A stretch of 16,607 bases of DNA from Oscillospiraceae bacterium UBA3851 (GCA_002392625.1 DGHJ01000070.1:1-16607); one strand, 5' to 3'. Shown: positions 1 to 8,827, counted from the first letter of the stretch. A program made the numbers and translations. Notes: generated by a model from the sequence alone, not told the origin.

Positions 1-2665
1 CCAGCAGCTGGGAGCGGCGTGCGCCCAGCGAGTCGAAGGATCCTGCTTTGATGAGATTCTCCACCGCCCGCTTGTTCATGTCGTTGCAGTCAAACATCCG
101 CTGGCAGAAGTCCTGGAAGGAGGCGAAAAGGCCGCCGCTCTTCCGCTCCCGGACCATGGCCTGGATGAAGCCCCGGCCGATGTTCTTGATGGCCACCAGC
201 CCGAAGCGGATGCCCTCCTCCTCCACCGTGAATCGGTCGTAGGAGCGGTTCACGTCCGGCGGCAGCAGGGGGATCCTGCAATCCCGGCACTCGGCGATAT
301 ACTCGGCGATCTTGTCAGTGTTGTCCAGCACGCTGGTCAGCAGGGCCGCCATATACTCCCGCACGTGATGGCATTTGAACCAGGCGGTCTGATAGGCCAC
401 CACGGCGTAGGACACGGCGTGGGCCTTGTTGAAGGCGTAGTTGGCAAAGTCGTAGATCTCGTCGTAGATGGACTGGGCCACGTCCTCCGGAATGCCGTTT
501 GCCGCGCAGCCCTTGATGTGGCGGCTGGGGTCGCCGTGGAGGAAGGCGCCTCTCTCCTTCTCGATGTCCTTGACCTTCTTCTTGCTCATGGCCCGGCGCA
601 CCATGTCCGCCTGGCCCAGAGAATAGCCGGCCAACTGCTGGAAGATCTGGATCACCTGCTCCTGATAGACGATGCAGCCGTAGGTCACATCCAGAATGGG
701 CTTGAGAGACGGGTGCTTGTAGGAGATCAGCCGGGGATCGTGCTTGCAGGCGATGAACCGGGGGATGGACTCCATGGGGCCGGGGCGATACAGCGCAATG
801 ATGGCGGTGATGTCCTCGATGTTCTCCGGCTTCAGCCCCAGGCACACGCCGGTCATGCCGGAGGACTCCATCTGGAACACGCCGGAGGTTTTCCCCTCCT
901 GCAGCATCTTGAACACCGCCGGATCGTCCATGGGGATCTGGTCCAGAGCGAAGTCCGGCTGCCTCCGCTGCACCATCTTCACCGCGTCGTCCAGCACCGT
1001 CAGGTTGCGCAGGCCCAGGAAGTCCATTTTCAAAAGGCCCAGCTCCTCCAGCGTGATCATGTTGTACTGGCAGACGATGGCCTCGTCGTTCCGCGCCAGC
1101 GGCACGTACTCGTACACCGGTCGCTTGGTGATGACCACGCCGGCAGCGTGGGTGGAGGCATGGCGGGGCATGCCCTCCAGCGCCTTGGCGGTGTCTATGA
1201 GCCGGTGGATCCGCTCGTCGCCCTCGTACAGGTCACTGAGCTGCTTGGAGAGCTTCAGCGCGTCGTCCAACGTGATGTGGAGCGTAGCGGGCACAAGCTT
1301 GGCCACCACGTCCACCTCGGCATAGGTCATGTTCAGGGCGCGGCCCACGTCCCGGATGGCGCCGCGGGCAGCCATGGTGCCGAAGGTGACGATCTGGGCC
1401 ACGTGGTCGTCGCCGTACTTGCGGCGCACGTAGTCCACCACCTCGCCGCGCCGTGTGTCGCCGAAGTCCATGTCGATATCCGGCATAGACACGCGCTCCG
1501 GGTTGAGAAACCGCTCGAAATATAGGTTGTACCGCATAGGGTCGATGTCGGTGATGTGCAGGCAGTAGGACACCATGGACCCGGCGGCACTGCCGCGGCC
1601 CGGTCCCACGGGGATGCCGGCGCCCTTGGCATAGCGGACAAAGTCGGAGACGATGAGGAAATAGTCGGTAAAGCCCATCTTCTCGATCATATCCAGCTCA
1701 TAGGCCAGCTGCTGGCGGTAGCGGGGATTTCCCTCGCCGTACCGCTCGGCAAAGCCCTCGTCGCACAGCTTGCGCAGGTACGTGGGCGAATCGTAGCCCG
1801 GCGGCAGCTTGAACTCCGGCAAATGGTATTTGCCAAAGGTAAACTCCACCTGGCAGCGGTCGGCGATGCGCTGGGTGTTTTCCACCGCGTCGGGATAACC
1901 GGCGAACAGCGCCTCCATCTCCTCCGTGGAGCGGAGATAGAAATTCTGGGGCTCGTAGCGCATACGGTTCTCGTCATCCACCGTCTTGCCCGTCTGGATG
2001 CAGAGCAGCACATCGTGGCTCTCGGCGTCCTCCTTGCGGAGATAGTGGGCGTCGTTGGTGCAGACCAGGGGGATGCCGGTCTCCTGGTGCAGGCGCAGCA
2101 GGGCGCGGTTCACCGTGGTCTGGTCGGCGATGCCGTGATCCTGCAGCTCCAGGTAGAAGTTGCCCTCCCCCAGGATGCTCTGCAGCTCCAGCGCATAGGA
2201 CTTTGCGCCCTCATAGTCGCCGTTCAGGATCCGCCGGGGGATCTCGCCGGCCAGGCACGCGGAGAGACCAATGAGGCCCTCCGCATGTTCGCGCAGCAGC
2301 TCCAGGTCGATGCGGGGCTTGATGTAAAAGCCCTCCACATAGGCCTGGGAGACCATATAAGAGAGGTTGCGGTAGCCCGTCTCGTTCTGACAGAGCAGCA
2401 CCAGATGGCGGGATTCGCTGTCGAACTCATGGATCTTGTCGAAGCGGGTGCGGCGGGCCACGTACACCTCGCAGCCGATGACGGGGTGGATCCCCTCGGC
2501 CTTGCAGGCGCGATAAAAGTCGATCACGCCGTACATGGCGCCGTGATCGGTGATGGCTACCGCCGTCTGCCCCATCTCCTTGACCAGCTTGGGCAGGTCG
2601 CGGATGCGGCAGGCGCCGTCCAGCAGGCTGTATTCCGTATGCACATGGAGGTGTGCAAATGCCAT
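1..2665 (-). CDS. dnaE: DNA polymerase III alpha subunit DnaE (3' end outside window)
   Basis: Catalytic subunit of the replicative DNA polymerase III (family C). 888 codons are visible from the ATG at 2665-2663; the protein normally runs to about 1,150 residues, so the C-terminal clamp-binding and OB-fold part is missing. Seen directly: an N-terminal PHP domain opening with HLHVHTEYS (residues 5-13); the palm motif PDIDMDF at 395-401, whose D396 and D398 match the catalytic aspartates of the family; the third aspartate in KMDFLGLRNL (D548); then RPGPM, YQEQV and FNKAHAVSYA of the fingers. The frame stays open to base 1, ending in ENLIKAGSFDSLGARRSQLL, with no intein in the visible part. The SD AAGGGAG precedes the start and overlaps the end of the upstream cysteine-rich gene, whose stop codon lies 5 nt away, so dnaE is the distal gene of the hprK operon. 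Confidence 0.97.
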   Translation of the reverse strand, partial: MAFAHLHVHTEYSLLDGACRIRDLPKLVKEMGQTAVAITDHGAMYGVIDFYRACKAEGIHPVIGCEVYVARRTRFDKIHEFDSESRHLVLLCQNETGYRNLSYMVSQAYVEGFYIKPRIDLELLREHAEGLIGLSACLAGEIPRRILNGDYEGAKSYALELQSILGEGNFYLELQDHGIADQTTVNRALLRLHQETGIPLVCTNDAHYLRKEDAESHDVLLCIQTGKTVDDENRMRYEPQNFYLRSTEEMEALFAGYPDAVENTQRIADRCQVEFTFGKYHLPEFKLPPGYDSPTYLRKLCDEGFAERYGEGNPRYRQQLAYELDMIEKMGFTDYFLIVSDFVRYAKGAGIPVGPGRGSAAGSMVSYCLHITDIDPMRYNLYFERFLNPERVSMPDIDMDFGDTRRGEVVDYVRRKYGDDHVAQIVTFGTMAARGAIRDVGRALNMTYAEVDVVAKLVPATLHITLDDALKLSKQLSDLYEGDERIHRLIDTAKALEGMPRHASTHAAGVVITKRPVYEYVPLARNDEAIVCQYNMITLEELGLLKMDFLGLRNLTVLDDAVKMVQRRQPDFALDQIPMDDPAVFKMLQEGKTSGVFQMESSGMTGVCLGLKPENIEDITAIIALYRPGPMESIPRFIACKHDPRLISYKHPSLKPILDVTYGCIVYQEQVIQIFQQLAGYSLGQADMVRRAMSKKKVKDIEKERGAFLHGDPSRHIKGCAANGIPEDVAQSIYDEIYDFANYAFNKAHAVSYAVVAYQTAWFKCHHVREYMAALLTSVLDNTDKIAEYIAECRDCRIPLLPPDVNRSYDRFTVEEEGIRFGLVAIKNIGRGFIQAMVRERKSGGLFASFQDFCQRMFDCNDMNKRAVENLIKAGSFDSLGARRSQLL

Positions 2666-2670
2666 TGGCT

Positions 2671-3120
2671 TTACTCCCTTTCCAGCTCCTCCAGCATGTC
2701 GCAGAGGATCTCCACAGCAGCTACAATCAGTATGTCACAGTGAGCGTCCGCGCCAAGCTTTTCCGCCATTTCCGTGGCCTGCAGGTCGCGGATGGCCAGC
2801 AGATCCCGGCAGTCCAGCTTGCCGAAGTGCGCGATGAACCGGCGCTGGAGATCCTTGGTCAGCATCGTGGCGCGGCGCTTGCCCTCCATGCCGTTTTCCG
2901 GCGTATGGGGGTACAGCAGACCCAGGACCATCACGGCAGCGCTGACAGCGCCGCACAGTCCGCCATAGCGGACGCCGCCGCCGAAGCCGCTGCCCAGGGC
3001 GGCGCACTGGTCGTCGGTCCAGCCGATGCGGTCAGAGAAGGCGCACAGCACGCTCTGGGCGCAGTTAAGTGTAGTGGCGTGGCAATCCAATGCCTTGCGG
3101 CAGCGTTCTTCTTTCGTCAT
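2671..3120 (-). CDS. C_GCAxxG_C_C family putative redox protein
   Basis: A 149-residue protein of the C_GCAxxG_C_C family, described as probable redox-active, metal- or cluster-binding proteins of unknown substrate. The hallmark blocks are visible: NCAQSVLCAF (residues 19-28), GSGFGGGVRYGGLCGAVSAA (43-62), then FGKLDC (C104) and a later C128. Cysteines C20, C39, C56, C104 and C128 are the likely functional set. The start at 3120 is chosen over an upstream ATG at 3198 because GGGAGGAAGAGAC sits just before it, and because the longer version adds 26 unrelated residues read out of the whiA end. Its ATG overlaps the whiA stop (ATGA), which implies translational coupling. In Bacillus subtilis the gene after whiA is crh (an HPr paralogue); this protein is not HPr-like. 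No signal peptide is seen, so it is probably cytosolic. Its function is unknown. Confidence 0.85.
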   Translation of the reverse strand: MTKEERCRKALDCHATTLNCAQSVLCAFSDRIGWTDDQCAALGSGFGGGVRYGGLCGAVSAAVMVLGLLYPHTPENGMEGKRRATMLTKDLQRRFIAHFGKLDCRDLLAIRDLQATEMAEKLGADAHCDILIVAAVEILCDMLEELERE

Positions 3121-4025
3121 GTCTCTTCCTCCCTTGCAAGCTCCATCAGTTTCCGGATCCGGTGGTTGACACAGGATTTGCTCACCGGCGGATCGCACCG
3201 CACCGCCAGATCCTGCAGAGAAAGCTCCGGATAGTCCAGCCGCAGCAGCGCCGTCTGGCGCAGCTTTTCCGGCAGATCGTCCAACGTCCCCCTGTCACGC
3301 AGCTTCTCAATGGCGGTAAGCTGCTCACGGGCCGCGTCCAGCGCCTTTTCCATGTTGGCCATGTCGCAGTTGAAGGCCCGGTTGGTCCGGTTGCGGATCT
3401 CCTTATCCACCTTGGCGGTCATGATATCCATGGCAGACACAGGCGCGCCGATGGTGGTCAGAAAGTCCTCGATATGCTCCGATTGCTTGAAATAAATCAC
3501 GCTGCTGGCGCCGCGCATCACCGTGTGGGGCATGAAGCCCATCTCTGTCAACAGGGCGGAAACCTCCCGGCTGGCCTGGACGTGGGACGTGGCCAGCTCC
3601 AGGTGATACCGCTTCTCCGGGTCGGTGACGCTGCCGCCGGAGAGAAACGCGCCCCGGAGGAAGGAGGCGCGGCAGCATTCGTCCTCCAGGATACCAAAGT
3701 TCACGTGCTGGGCCAGTGCCTGGCGGGGGTCGTAGCCGAACTGGTTGATGATACGCTCCAGCTTGTCCCGGTCGGTGATGCGGAAGATCCGCTTTCCGCC
3801 GGGTGTCTCGTCGGGCAATACGTCGAATTTCAGGGAAAACGCCCGTTGGAACAGCTTGGGGAGCCGGACGGCAAACTCCGGGTTTTCCGTGATGATCCGC
3901 ACCTCCAGCGCCGAGAACGTGTTGGCGAACAGCAGTACGCCGTAGGCCTCCGCACGGGCGCAGCACAGCCGCTGCACCGCCGTGCGGCACAGCTCCGTGC
4001 GGACCTTATAGGCAAAGGATGGCAT
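3117..4025 (-). CDS. whiA: WhiA family DNA-binding regulator
   Basis: A 302-residue WhiA protein, close to the roughly 315 residues usual in Firmicutes. The family combines an N-terminal domain related to LAGLIDADG homing endonucleases, which has lost nuclease activity, with a C-terminal helix-turn-helix. Seen here are the opening FAYKVRTELCR, the central CCRASFLRGAFLSGGSV block (near 138-154) typical of the LAGLIDADG-like fold, and the C-terminal HTH ending SKSCVNHRIRKLMELA. In Streptomyces WhiA controls sporulation division genes; in Bacillus it influences chromosome segregation and cell division without a clear transcriptional role. The start is supported by GAGGAG 5-10 nt upstream in the 12-nt gap after yvcK. 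The stop overlaps the next start as ATGA. The order rapZ-yvcK-whiA is conserved across Firmicutes and Actinobacteria. Confidence 0.97.
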   Translation of the reverse strand: MPSFAYKVRTELCRTAVQRLCCARAEAYGVLLFANTFSALEVRIITENPEFAVRLPKLFQRAFSLKFDVLPDETPGGKRIFRITDRDKLERIINQFGYDPRQALAQHVNFGILEDECCRASFLRGAFLSGGSVTDPEKRYHLELATSHVQASREVSALLTEMGFMPHTVMRGASSVIYFKQSEHIEDFLTTIGAPVSAMDIMTAKVDKEIRNRTNRAFNCDMANMEKALDAAREQLTAIEKLRDRGTLDDLPEKLRQTALLRLDYPELSLQDLAVRCDPPVSKSCVNHRIRKLMELAREEET

Positions 4026-4037
4026 AGGCTCCTCCTC

Positions 4038-5087
4038 TCACTCCTCCACCCGGTTGGTGGTCTCATGCCGGGTGGACGCGCCCACCACGCGAATGGCCCG
4101 GCGGGCATACAGCTCCATCAGCTCCCGCGCCAGATGGCCGGGGCTATGGCGCACCCACCCGTTCTCCACCGTGGAGACGGGCCGGCTGACGATCTCCACG
4201 CCCAGGGCCTCGCAGGCGCTATGGTCGCAGAGGATGACCTCCGCGCCGTCCATGGCGTAGCGGAGAGAAACGGACGTGGGAATGGACTGGGAATTGACCA
4301 GACAGATGCGGAATAGATCCGCGCAGGAGTGGCGCTGCAGAGCCCGGATATGGTCCGATACCGTGTAGCCCTCCGTCTCCCCCGGCTGGGTCATGACGTT
4401 GCAGATATAAATCTTCAGCGCCGGCGAGCGGCGGATGGCGTCCACCATGCCGTCCACCAGGAGATTGGGGATGATGCTGGTATAGAGACTGCCGGGGGCC
4501 AGCAGGATCATGTCCGCCTGCTCGATGGCCGACAGCGCCGCCGGCAGCGCCCTGGGGTGGCCGGGCACCAGCTCCACGTAGGAGATGCGGCACTGCTGCT
4601 CCTTTTTCATCATGGCAATGTGGGACTCCCCCACCACGCTGGCGCCGCTCTCGAAGACAGCTCTTAACTGCACGTTTTCGTTGGTGACGGGCATCACCCG
4701 GCCGGTGATGGCCAGCACCTGGCTCAGGCTCTCCACCGCCTCGTCAAAGCTGGGCATGATGCCGTCCAGCGCGGCCAGGAACAGGTTGCCGAAGCTCTGA
4801 CCGGCCAGCACGCCGTCGGTGAACCGGTAGTGCATCAGCTGGGACATGACCGGCTCGCAGTTGGCCAGGGCCTCCATGCAGTTGCGGATATCTCCCGGCG
4901 GCAGCATGCCCAGGTCGTGCCGCAGCACGCCGGAGCCGCCGCCGTCGTCGGCCACGGTGACGATGGCGGTGATGTGCTTCGTATATAATTTCAGGCCTCG
5001 CAGCAGGGTGGAAAGCCCCGTCCCCCCGCCGATGGCGACGATGCGGGGACCCCGTTCCGGCGGGATCTGATACAGATATTCTTCCAT
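4038..5087 (-). CDS. yvcK: YvcK/CofD-like gluconeogenesis factor
   Basis: A 349-residue member of the UPF0052 (CofD-like) family. In B. subtilis YvcK is needed for growth on gluconeogenic carbon sources and for normal cell shape, and homologues bind UDP-sugars such as UDP-GlcNAc. Visible motifs are the nucleotide-binding opening GGGTGLS (20-26), VADDGGGSG (45-53), PPGDIRN (63-69), GQSFGN (96-101) and the later LAPGSLYTSIIPNLL. It is about 30 residues longer than the Bacillus protein, partly through extra residues before the first glycine motif. The start at 5087 follows GAGAGGAA about 9 nt upstream. The 29-nt gap from rapZ is the widest inside this operon. Its place between RapZ and WhiA, and in the same operon as MurB, fits a role linking amino-sugar metabolism to the cell envelope. 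Confidence 0.96.
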   Translation of the reverse strand: MEEYLYQIPPERGPRIVAIGGGTGLSTLLRGLKLYTKHITAIVTVADDGGGSGVLRHDLGMLPPGDIRNCMEALANCEPVMSQLMHYRFTDGVLAGQSFGNLFLAALDGIMPSFDEAVESLSQVLAITGRVMPVTNENVQLRAVFESGASVVGESHIAMMKKEQQCRISYVELVPGHPRALPAALSAIEQADMILLAPGSLYTSIIPNLLVDGMVDAIRRSPALKIYICNVMTQPGETEGYTVSDHIRALQRHSCADLFRICLVNSQSIPTSVSLRYAMDGAEVILCDHSACEALGVEIVSRPVSTVENGWVRHSPGHLARELMELYARRAIRVVGASTRHETTNRVEE

Positions 5088-5116
5088 CTATGTGTTCCTC
5101 TCCGGGGCTGATCTTT

Positions 5117-5974
5117 TTATCGGGAGATATCCCTATGGTTCTCCGTCACCTGATAGCCGGAGCGGGCGATGTACTCACTAAGCTCGTGAGCCACCGCCAC
5201 GCTGCGGTGATGACCGCCGGTGCAGCCGATGCCGATGACCAGCACCGACTTGCCCTCCTCCCCGTAGAGGGGCAGCAGGAAGGACACCATCTTCTCCAGC
5301 TGGTCCATAAAATCGTGGGTCTGCTGGAAGGAAAAGACAAAATCCCGAACGTCCTTGTCCAGACCCGTTTTACGCTTCAGCTCCGCCACATAAAAGGGGT
5401 TGGGCATGAAGCGCACGTCAAACACCAGATCCGCCTCGATGGGAATGCCGTGCTTAAAGCCAAAGGACAGCACGTTCACATGGAGTCCCACGTGGTCCCC
5501 CTGGGCGCCAAACAGGTTCAGCAGCTCGCTGCGGAGCTTGGCGGTGGAAAAAGAGGTGCTGTCGATGATGAAATCCGCGTGGTCGCGGATGGGTGAAAGC
5601 ATCTCCCGCTCCTGCTGGATGCACTTTTCGATGCTCTGGCCGTTTCCGGCCAGGGGGTGGATGCGGCGGGTCTCCTTATACCGGTTGACGATGACAGATG
5701 TGGACGCCTCCAAAAACAGCATGCGGCAGGTGACGCCGATGGCGCGGATCCGGTCCAGCGTCTCCACCAGCACGGTGAAGGGCTCACCGGCCCGGATATC
5801 GTAGACCAAGGCCACCTTGTCGTAATGGCCGCCGGAGGCAACGCAGAATTCCGCGAATTTCACCATCATCTCCGCGGGCAGATTATCCACCGTATAGTAG
5901 CCGATGTCCTCCAGATAGGAGGCGGCCTGGCTCTTGCCGCTGCCGCTGAGGCCCGATATGATCAGTATTTCCAT
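5117..5974 (-). CDS. rapZ: RapZ/YvcJ nucleotide-binding protein
   Basis: A 285-residue RapZ family protein (YvcJ in Bacillus). In E. coli RapZ is the adaptor that directs RNase E to the GlmZ small RNA and so controls glucosamine-6-phosphate synthesis; in Firmicutes it is an ATP/GTP-binding protein whose target is less clear. Seen: Walker A GLSGSGKS (8-15), VDNLP (29-33), a Walker-B-like ALVYDIR (55-61), and the C-terminal phosphosugar-binding-type motif GCTGGHHRSV (250-259). The start at 5974 is preferred to an in-frame ATG at 6058 because GGAGGAGCCT directly precedes it, and because the 28-residue extension lies inside the murB end and is basic, cysteine-rich and unlike the family. The distance from murB is 10 nt. 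Confidence 0.97.
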   Translation of the reverse strand: MEILIISGLSGSGKSQAASYLEDIGYYTVDNLPAEMMVKFAEFCVASGGHYDKVALVYDIRAGEPFTVLVETLDRIRAIGVTCRMLFLEASTSVIVNRYKETRRIHPLAGNGQSIEKCIQQEREMLSPIRDHADFIIDSTSFSTAKLRSELLNLFGAQGDHVGLHVNVLSFGFKHGIPIEADLVFDVRFMPNPFYVAELKRKTGLDKDVRDFVFSFQQTHDFMDQLEKMVSFLLPLYGEEGKSVLVIGIGCTGGHHRSVAVAHELSEYIARSGYQVTENHRDISR

Positions 5975-5984
5975 AGGCTCCTCC

Positions 5985-6899
5985 TTATCCGATGATCCGG
6001 ACCTCCGGCTCCAGCAGCACGCCGTCCTTCTCCAGCACCGTCTTTTGGATGTGGGCAATGAGGCCCTTTACGTCGGCACAGGTGGCGCCGCCGGTGTTGA
6101 TGACAAAACCCGCGTGCTTGGGCGAGACCTGCGCCCCGCCCACGGAGAACCCCTTGAGGCCCGCCTGCTCGATGAGCGCCCCGGCGAAATAACCGGTGGG
6201 ACGCTTGAAGGTGCTGCCCGCGCTGGGATACTCCAGGGGCTGGGACGCTTTGCGCCGCCCCATCAGCTCCTCCATCCGCTCCCGGATGGCTGCGCCGTCT
6301 CCCTTTTCCAGTGAGAAGACGGCGTACAGCACAACCGAGTCGGCCTGCTCCGTAAGGACGCTGCGGCGATAACCCAGGGCCAGCTGATCCACGGTGAGGA
6401 AGCGAACTCCCTCCTCCGGGAACCAGATCTGCGCGCCCACCAGAACGTCCTTCATCTCGCCGCCGTAGGCCCCGGCGTTCATGCACACCGCGCCGCCCAC
6501 GCTGCCGGGGATGCCGTGGGCAAACTCCAGACCCGTCAGCTCGTTCTGCTGGGCGAACATCGCCAGGCGGGCCAGGGACAGCCCGGCCTCGGCCCGGATC
6601 TCCGTCTCCCCCGTCCGCTCCATGCGGCACAGGTCCCTGGTGCTGATGACCAGCCGGTCCAGCCCCTCGTCGGGAAACAGCACGTTGGTTCCATTGCCCA
6701 GCACCAGCGGATCGGCGCCGTAGAGGCGGCCGATCTTCTCCACCATCACCAGCTCGCCGGAGGTGGCGGGAAACGCCATGCGACGGGCCGGGCCGCCGAT
6801 GCGGAAGGAACAGTGTCGGGCCAGCGGCTCATCCGAGGCGATATTGGCGTCCGGCAGATGCGCGGCGATCTCCCTGTCAAAATTTTCGTACCAGAGCAT
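5985..6899 (-). CDS. murB: UDP-N-acetylenolpyruvoylglucosamine reductase MurB
   Basis: FAD-dependent enzyme that reduces UDP-GlcNAc-enolpyruvate with NADPH to UDP-MurNAc, the second committed step of peptidoglycan precursor synthesis, in the cytosol. The 304-residue length and motifs fit the family: SFRIGGPA (31-38) and GNGTN (68-72) for FAD binding, the GIPGSVGGAV loop continuing to MNAGAYGGE (129-148), YRRS (177-180), PSAGSTFKRP (225-234) with catalytic serine S229, and the C-terminal LEPEVRIIG with the catalytic glutamate. The lack of the long extra C-terminal segment makes it the short, Gram-positive type II form. The ATG is preceded by TAGGAGGG, so the stop codon of glcK is embedded in the Shine-Dalgarno of murB. 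Confidence 0.97.
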   Translation of the reverse strand: MLWYENFDREIAAHLPDANIASDEPLARHCSFRIGGPARRMAFPATSGELVMVEKIGRLYGADPLVLGNGTNVLFPDEGLDRLVISTRDLCRMERTGETEIRAEAGLSLARLAMFAQQNELTGLEFAHGIPGSVGGAVCMNAGAYGGEMKDVLVGAQIWFPEEGVRFLTVDQLALGYRRSVLTEQADSVVLYAVFSLEKGDGAAIRERMEELMGRRKASQPLEYPSAGSTFKRPTGYFAGALIEQAGLKGFSVGGAQVSPKHAGFVINTGGATCADVKGLIAHIQKTVLEKDGVLLEPEVRIIG

Positions 6900-6908
6900 A
6901 AAACCCTC

Positions 6909-7871
6909 CTAAACCCGCTTGTTTTTTCCCAAGAAAGCGGCGCCGATGATGCCGGCGCGGTTACCCAGCTCCGCCTTTACAATCTTCGTCATTTTGTCCC
7001 GGCTGCAGGGGATGCTCTCCTTCTCCACGCGCCGTCGCAGAGGTTGGAGCAGATAGGCGTCATCCTCGTTGCTGACGCCGCCGCCGATGGCCAGGGTGTC
7101 CGGCTGAAAGATATTCACCAGATTGATGATCCCGGCGGCCAGATAATCAATGTACTGCTCACACACAGCCCGGCCAACCCTGTCGCCCCGCCGCATGGCG
7201 TCGAAGGCCGAGCGGCCGGACACGTGGCCGCCGTTCTCCGCCACCACCGCGCCCAGAATGCTGTCGGGGTGCTCCGCCACGGCCTGGGCCGTCATGCGCT
7301 TGAGGGCGTTGGCGGAGGCGTACCGCTCCCAGCATCCCCGGCGGCCGCAGGGACAGGGCTCGCCGCCGTATACGATGCTCATGTGTCCCACCTCGCCGGC
7401 CATGCCGTTGGCGCCGTGGAATATCTTGCCGTTGTGGATGATGCCGCCGCCGATGCCGGTGCCCAGCGTGACGGTGATGAAACGCTTGCTGCCCCGGCCC
7501 GCACCCACAAAATATTCGGCCAGAGCCGCGCAGTTGGCGTCGTTTTCCAAATAAAAAGGCGTTGCGAGATACCGGTGGAACAGCTTGCGCAGCGGCACGT
7601 TCTTCATGGACAGGTTGCAGGTGTAGAGCACGGTGCCGGAGCGCACCTCCACCGTGCCCGGCACGCCCACGCCCACGGAGGCCACCTGGTCCAGCGTCAC
7701 CCCCGCCGAGCGGCAAAGGTCCTGGGTCAGACTCACCAGCGTCCAGGCCAGGCTGTCGGGATCGTCCACCTGGCCCACCTTCATGCTGTGGGTGGCCAGG
7801 ATCAGGCCCGATTCATCCACAAGACCCGCTTTCAGGTTGGTGCCGCCTACATCAATGCCGATGTATTTCAT
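6909..7871 (-). CDS. glcK: ROK family glucokinase
   Basis: ROK-family sugar kinase, most likely glucokinase (ATP + glucose to glucose-6-phosphate), 320 residues, the same size as B. subtilis GlcK. Seen: phosphate-binding loop DVGGTN (7-12); the catalytic-aspartate block LENDANC (108-114, D111 as base); GTGIGGGII (137-145); the sugar-contacting GEVGH (159-163); and the structural zinc site made by H163, C173, C175 and C180 in the ROK pattern H-x9-C-x-C-x4-C. No N-terminal helix-turn-helix is present, so it is an enzyme and not a ROK repressor. The start overlaps the hprK stop as ATGA, so glucose phosphorylation and the kinase that sets carbon-catabolite control are translated as a coupled pair. 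The exact hexose specificity (glucose against N-acetylmannosamine or others) cannot be fixed from motifs alone. Confidence 0.92.
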   Translation of the reverse strand: MKYIGIDVGGTNLKAGLVDESGLILATHSMKVGQVDDPDSLAWTLVSLTQDLCRSAGVTLDQVASVGVGVPGTVEVRSGTVLYTCNLSMKNVPLRKLFHRYLATPFYLENDANCAALAEYFVGAGRGSKRFITVTLGTGIGGGIIHNGKIFHGANGMAGEVGHMSIVYGGEPCPCGRRGCWERYASANALKRMTAQAVAEHPDSILGAVVAENGGHVSGRSAFDAMRRGDRVGRAVCEQYIDYLAAGIINLVNIFQPDTLAIGGGVSNEDDAYLLQPLRRRVEKESIPCSRDKMTKIVKAELGNRAGIIGAAFLGKNKRV

Positions 7872-8827
7872 GCCTTCTCCTTGTTGGCAGCCATGGCGTC
7901 TACCTGCTTATCGAACCGCGTCACAAACTCGCGGGCGCTGTTATATCCATACGCCATCTGGCGGTTTTTCATGGTGGCGATTTCCACGATACCGGCCAGA
8001 TTTCGTCCCGGACGGACCGGCACGGTTACAATGGGCAGCGACACGCCCAGAATATCGATCCTCTCCTCGCCCAGACCCAGGCGGTCGTAAAACTTGCCCT
8101 CGACCCACTGCTCCAGCCGGATCACCAGGTCGATATCCGTCTCGAACATGACAGAGCCCATGCCGAACAGCTGCTGCACGTCGATAAGGCCAATGCCGCG
8201 GATCTCGATAAAATGACGAATGACCTCCGGCGCGGAGCCGTACAGCTCGATGGATACCCGCCGGATATCCACGGCGTCGTCCGCCACCAGCCGGTGGCCG
8301 CGCTTCAAAAGCTCAATAGCCGTCTCGCTCTTCCCGATGCCGGATTCGCCTACGATCAAAACGCCTTGGCCGTAGATATTCATCAGCACGCCGTGTCGGG
8401 TGATCTGGGGAGCCATGGCCCGGTTGAGATAATCGATGATGCGGCTGGAGATCTCCACGGTGGACAGCGGTGTACGCAGCAGGGTGCGGCCGTGCTTTTC
8501 CGCGCTTTCGCGGATCTCCGGCATGATCTCGATGCCCCGCGCCACGATGAGGGCGGGGATCTCGCAGCGGAACAGATCGTTGAAGACTTTTCTCCGCCGG
8601 TCCGGGTCCATCGCCTGAATGTAGGTGGTCTCCGCGCGGCCCAGGATCTGCAGACGTGTCACATCAAAATTGTCGTAAAAGCCCACCAGCTGCAGGGCCG
8701 GTCTATTCACGTCGGAAATGCGGATCTCCCTCGTGCTAAAATCAGTTCCCTTGTTGATGATCTCCAGATCAAAATCCTCCACCAGCTTCTTCAGCTTCGC
8801 CGGTGTGATCCGCACTTTCTCTTCCAT
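7868..8827 (-). CDS. hprK: HPr kinase/phosphorylase
   Basis: Bifunctional enzyme that phosphorylates HPr on serine 46 with ATP or pyrophosphate, and removes the phosphate, so controlling CcpA-dependent catabolite repression and PTS uptake in Gram-positive bacteria. 319 residues against about 310 in B. subtilis. Seen: Walker A GESGIGKS (160-167), H145 just before it, the DD pair in LVADDAVDI (180-188), and the family signature EIRGIGLIDV (208-217) running into QQLFG. The C-terminal VPVRPGRNLAGIVE helps hexamer contacts. The start at 8827 is chosen over one at 8851 because AAAGGAGG lies 5 nt upstream and family members begin at this point. It is the first gene of the long minus-strand operon, with a leader of about 68 nt from the promoter at 8902-8930. 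Confidence 0.97.
   Translation of the reverse strand: MEEKVRITPAKLKKLVEDFDLEIINKGTDFSTREIRISDVNRPALQLVGFYDNFDVTRLQILGRAETTYIQAMDPDRRRKVFNDLFRCEIPALIVARGIEIMPEIRESAEKHGRTLLRTPLSTVEISSRIIDYLNRAMAPQITRHGVLMNIYGQGVLIVGESGIGKSETAIELLKRGHRLVADDAVDIRRVSIELYGSAPEVIRHFIEIRGIGLIDVQQLFGMGSVMFETDIDLVIRLEQWVEGKFYDRLGLGEERIDILGVSLPIVTVPVRPGRNLAGIVEIATMKNRQMAYGYNSAREFVTRFDKQVDAMAANKEKA

Noticed and set aside
365..1525. Long plus-strand ORF of 386 codons
   Set aside because: It is antisense to dnaE, is His/Val/Leu/Gly-rich as expected from the complement of a GC-rich gene, shows no family motif, and dnaE is unmistakable on the other strand.
1556..2743. Long plus-strand ORF of 395 codons
   Set aside because: Antisense shadow of the dnaE N-terminal half, including the PHP domain; no ribosome site or motif.
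3090..4316. Long plus-strand ORF of 408 codons
   Set aside because: Spans the complement of whiA and the end of yvcK; composition typical of an antisense shadow.
5975..6058. N-terminal extension of RapZ by 28 residues
   Set aside because: The extension lies within murB and has no family similarity; the internal ATG at 5974 has a strong Shine-Dalgarno directly upstream.
6516..8090. Plus-strand ORF of 524 codons
   Set aside because: Covers the complement of murB, glcK and hprK, crossing real gene boundaries; no recognisable domain.
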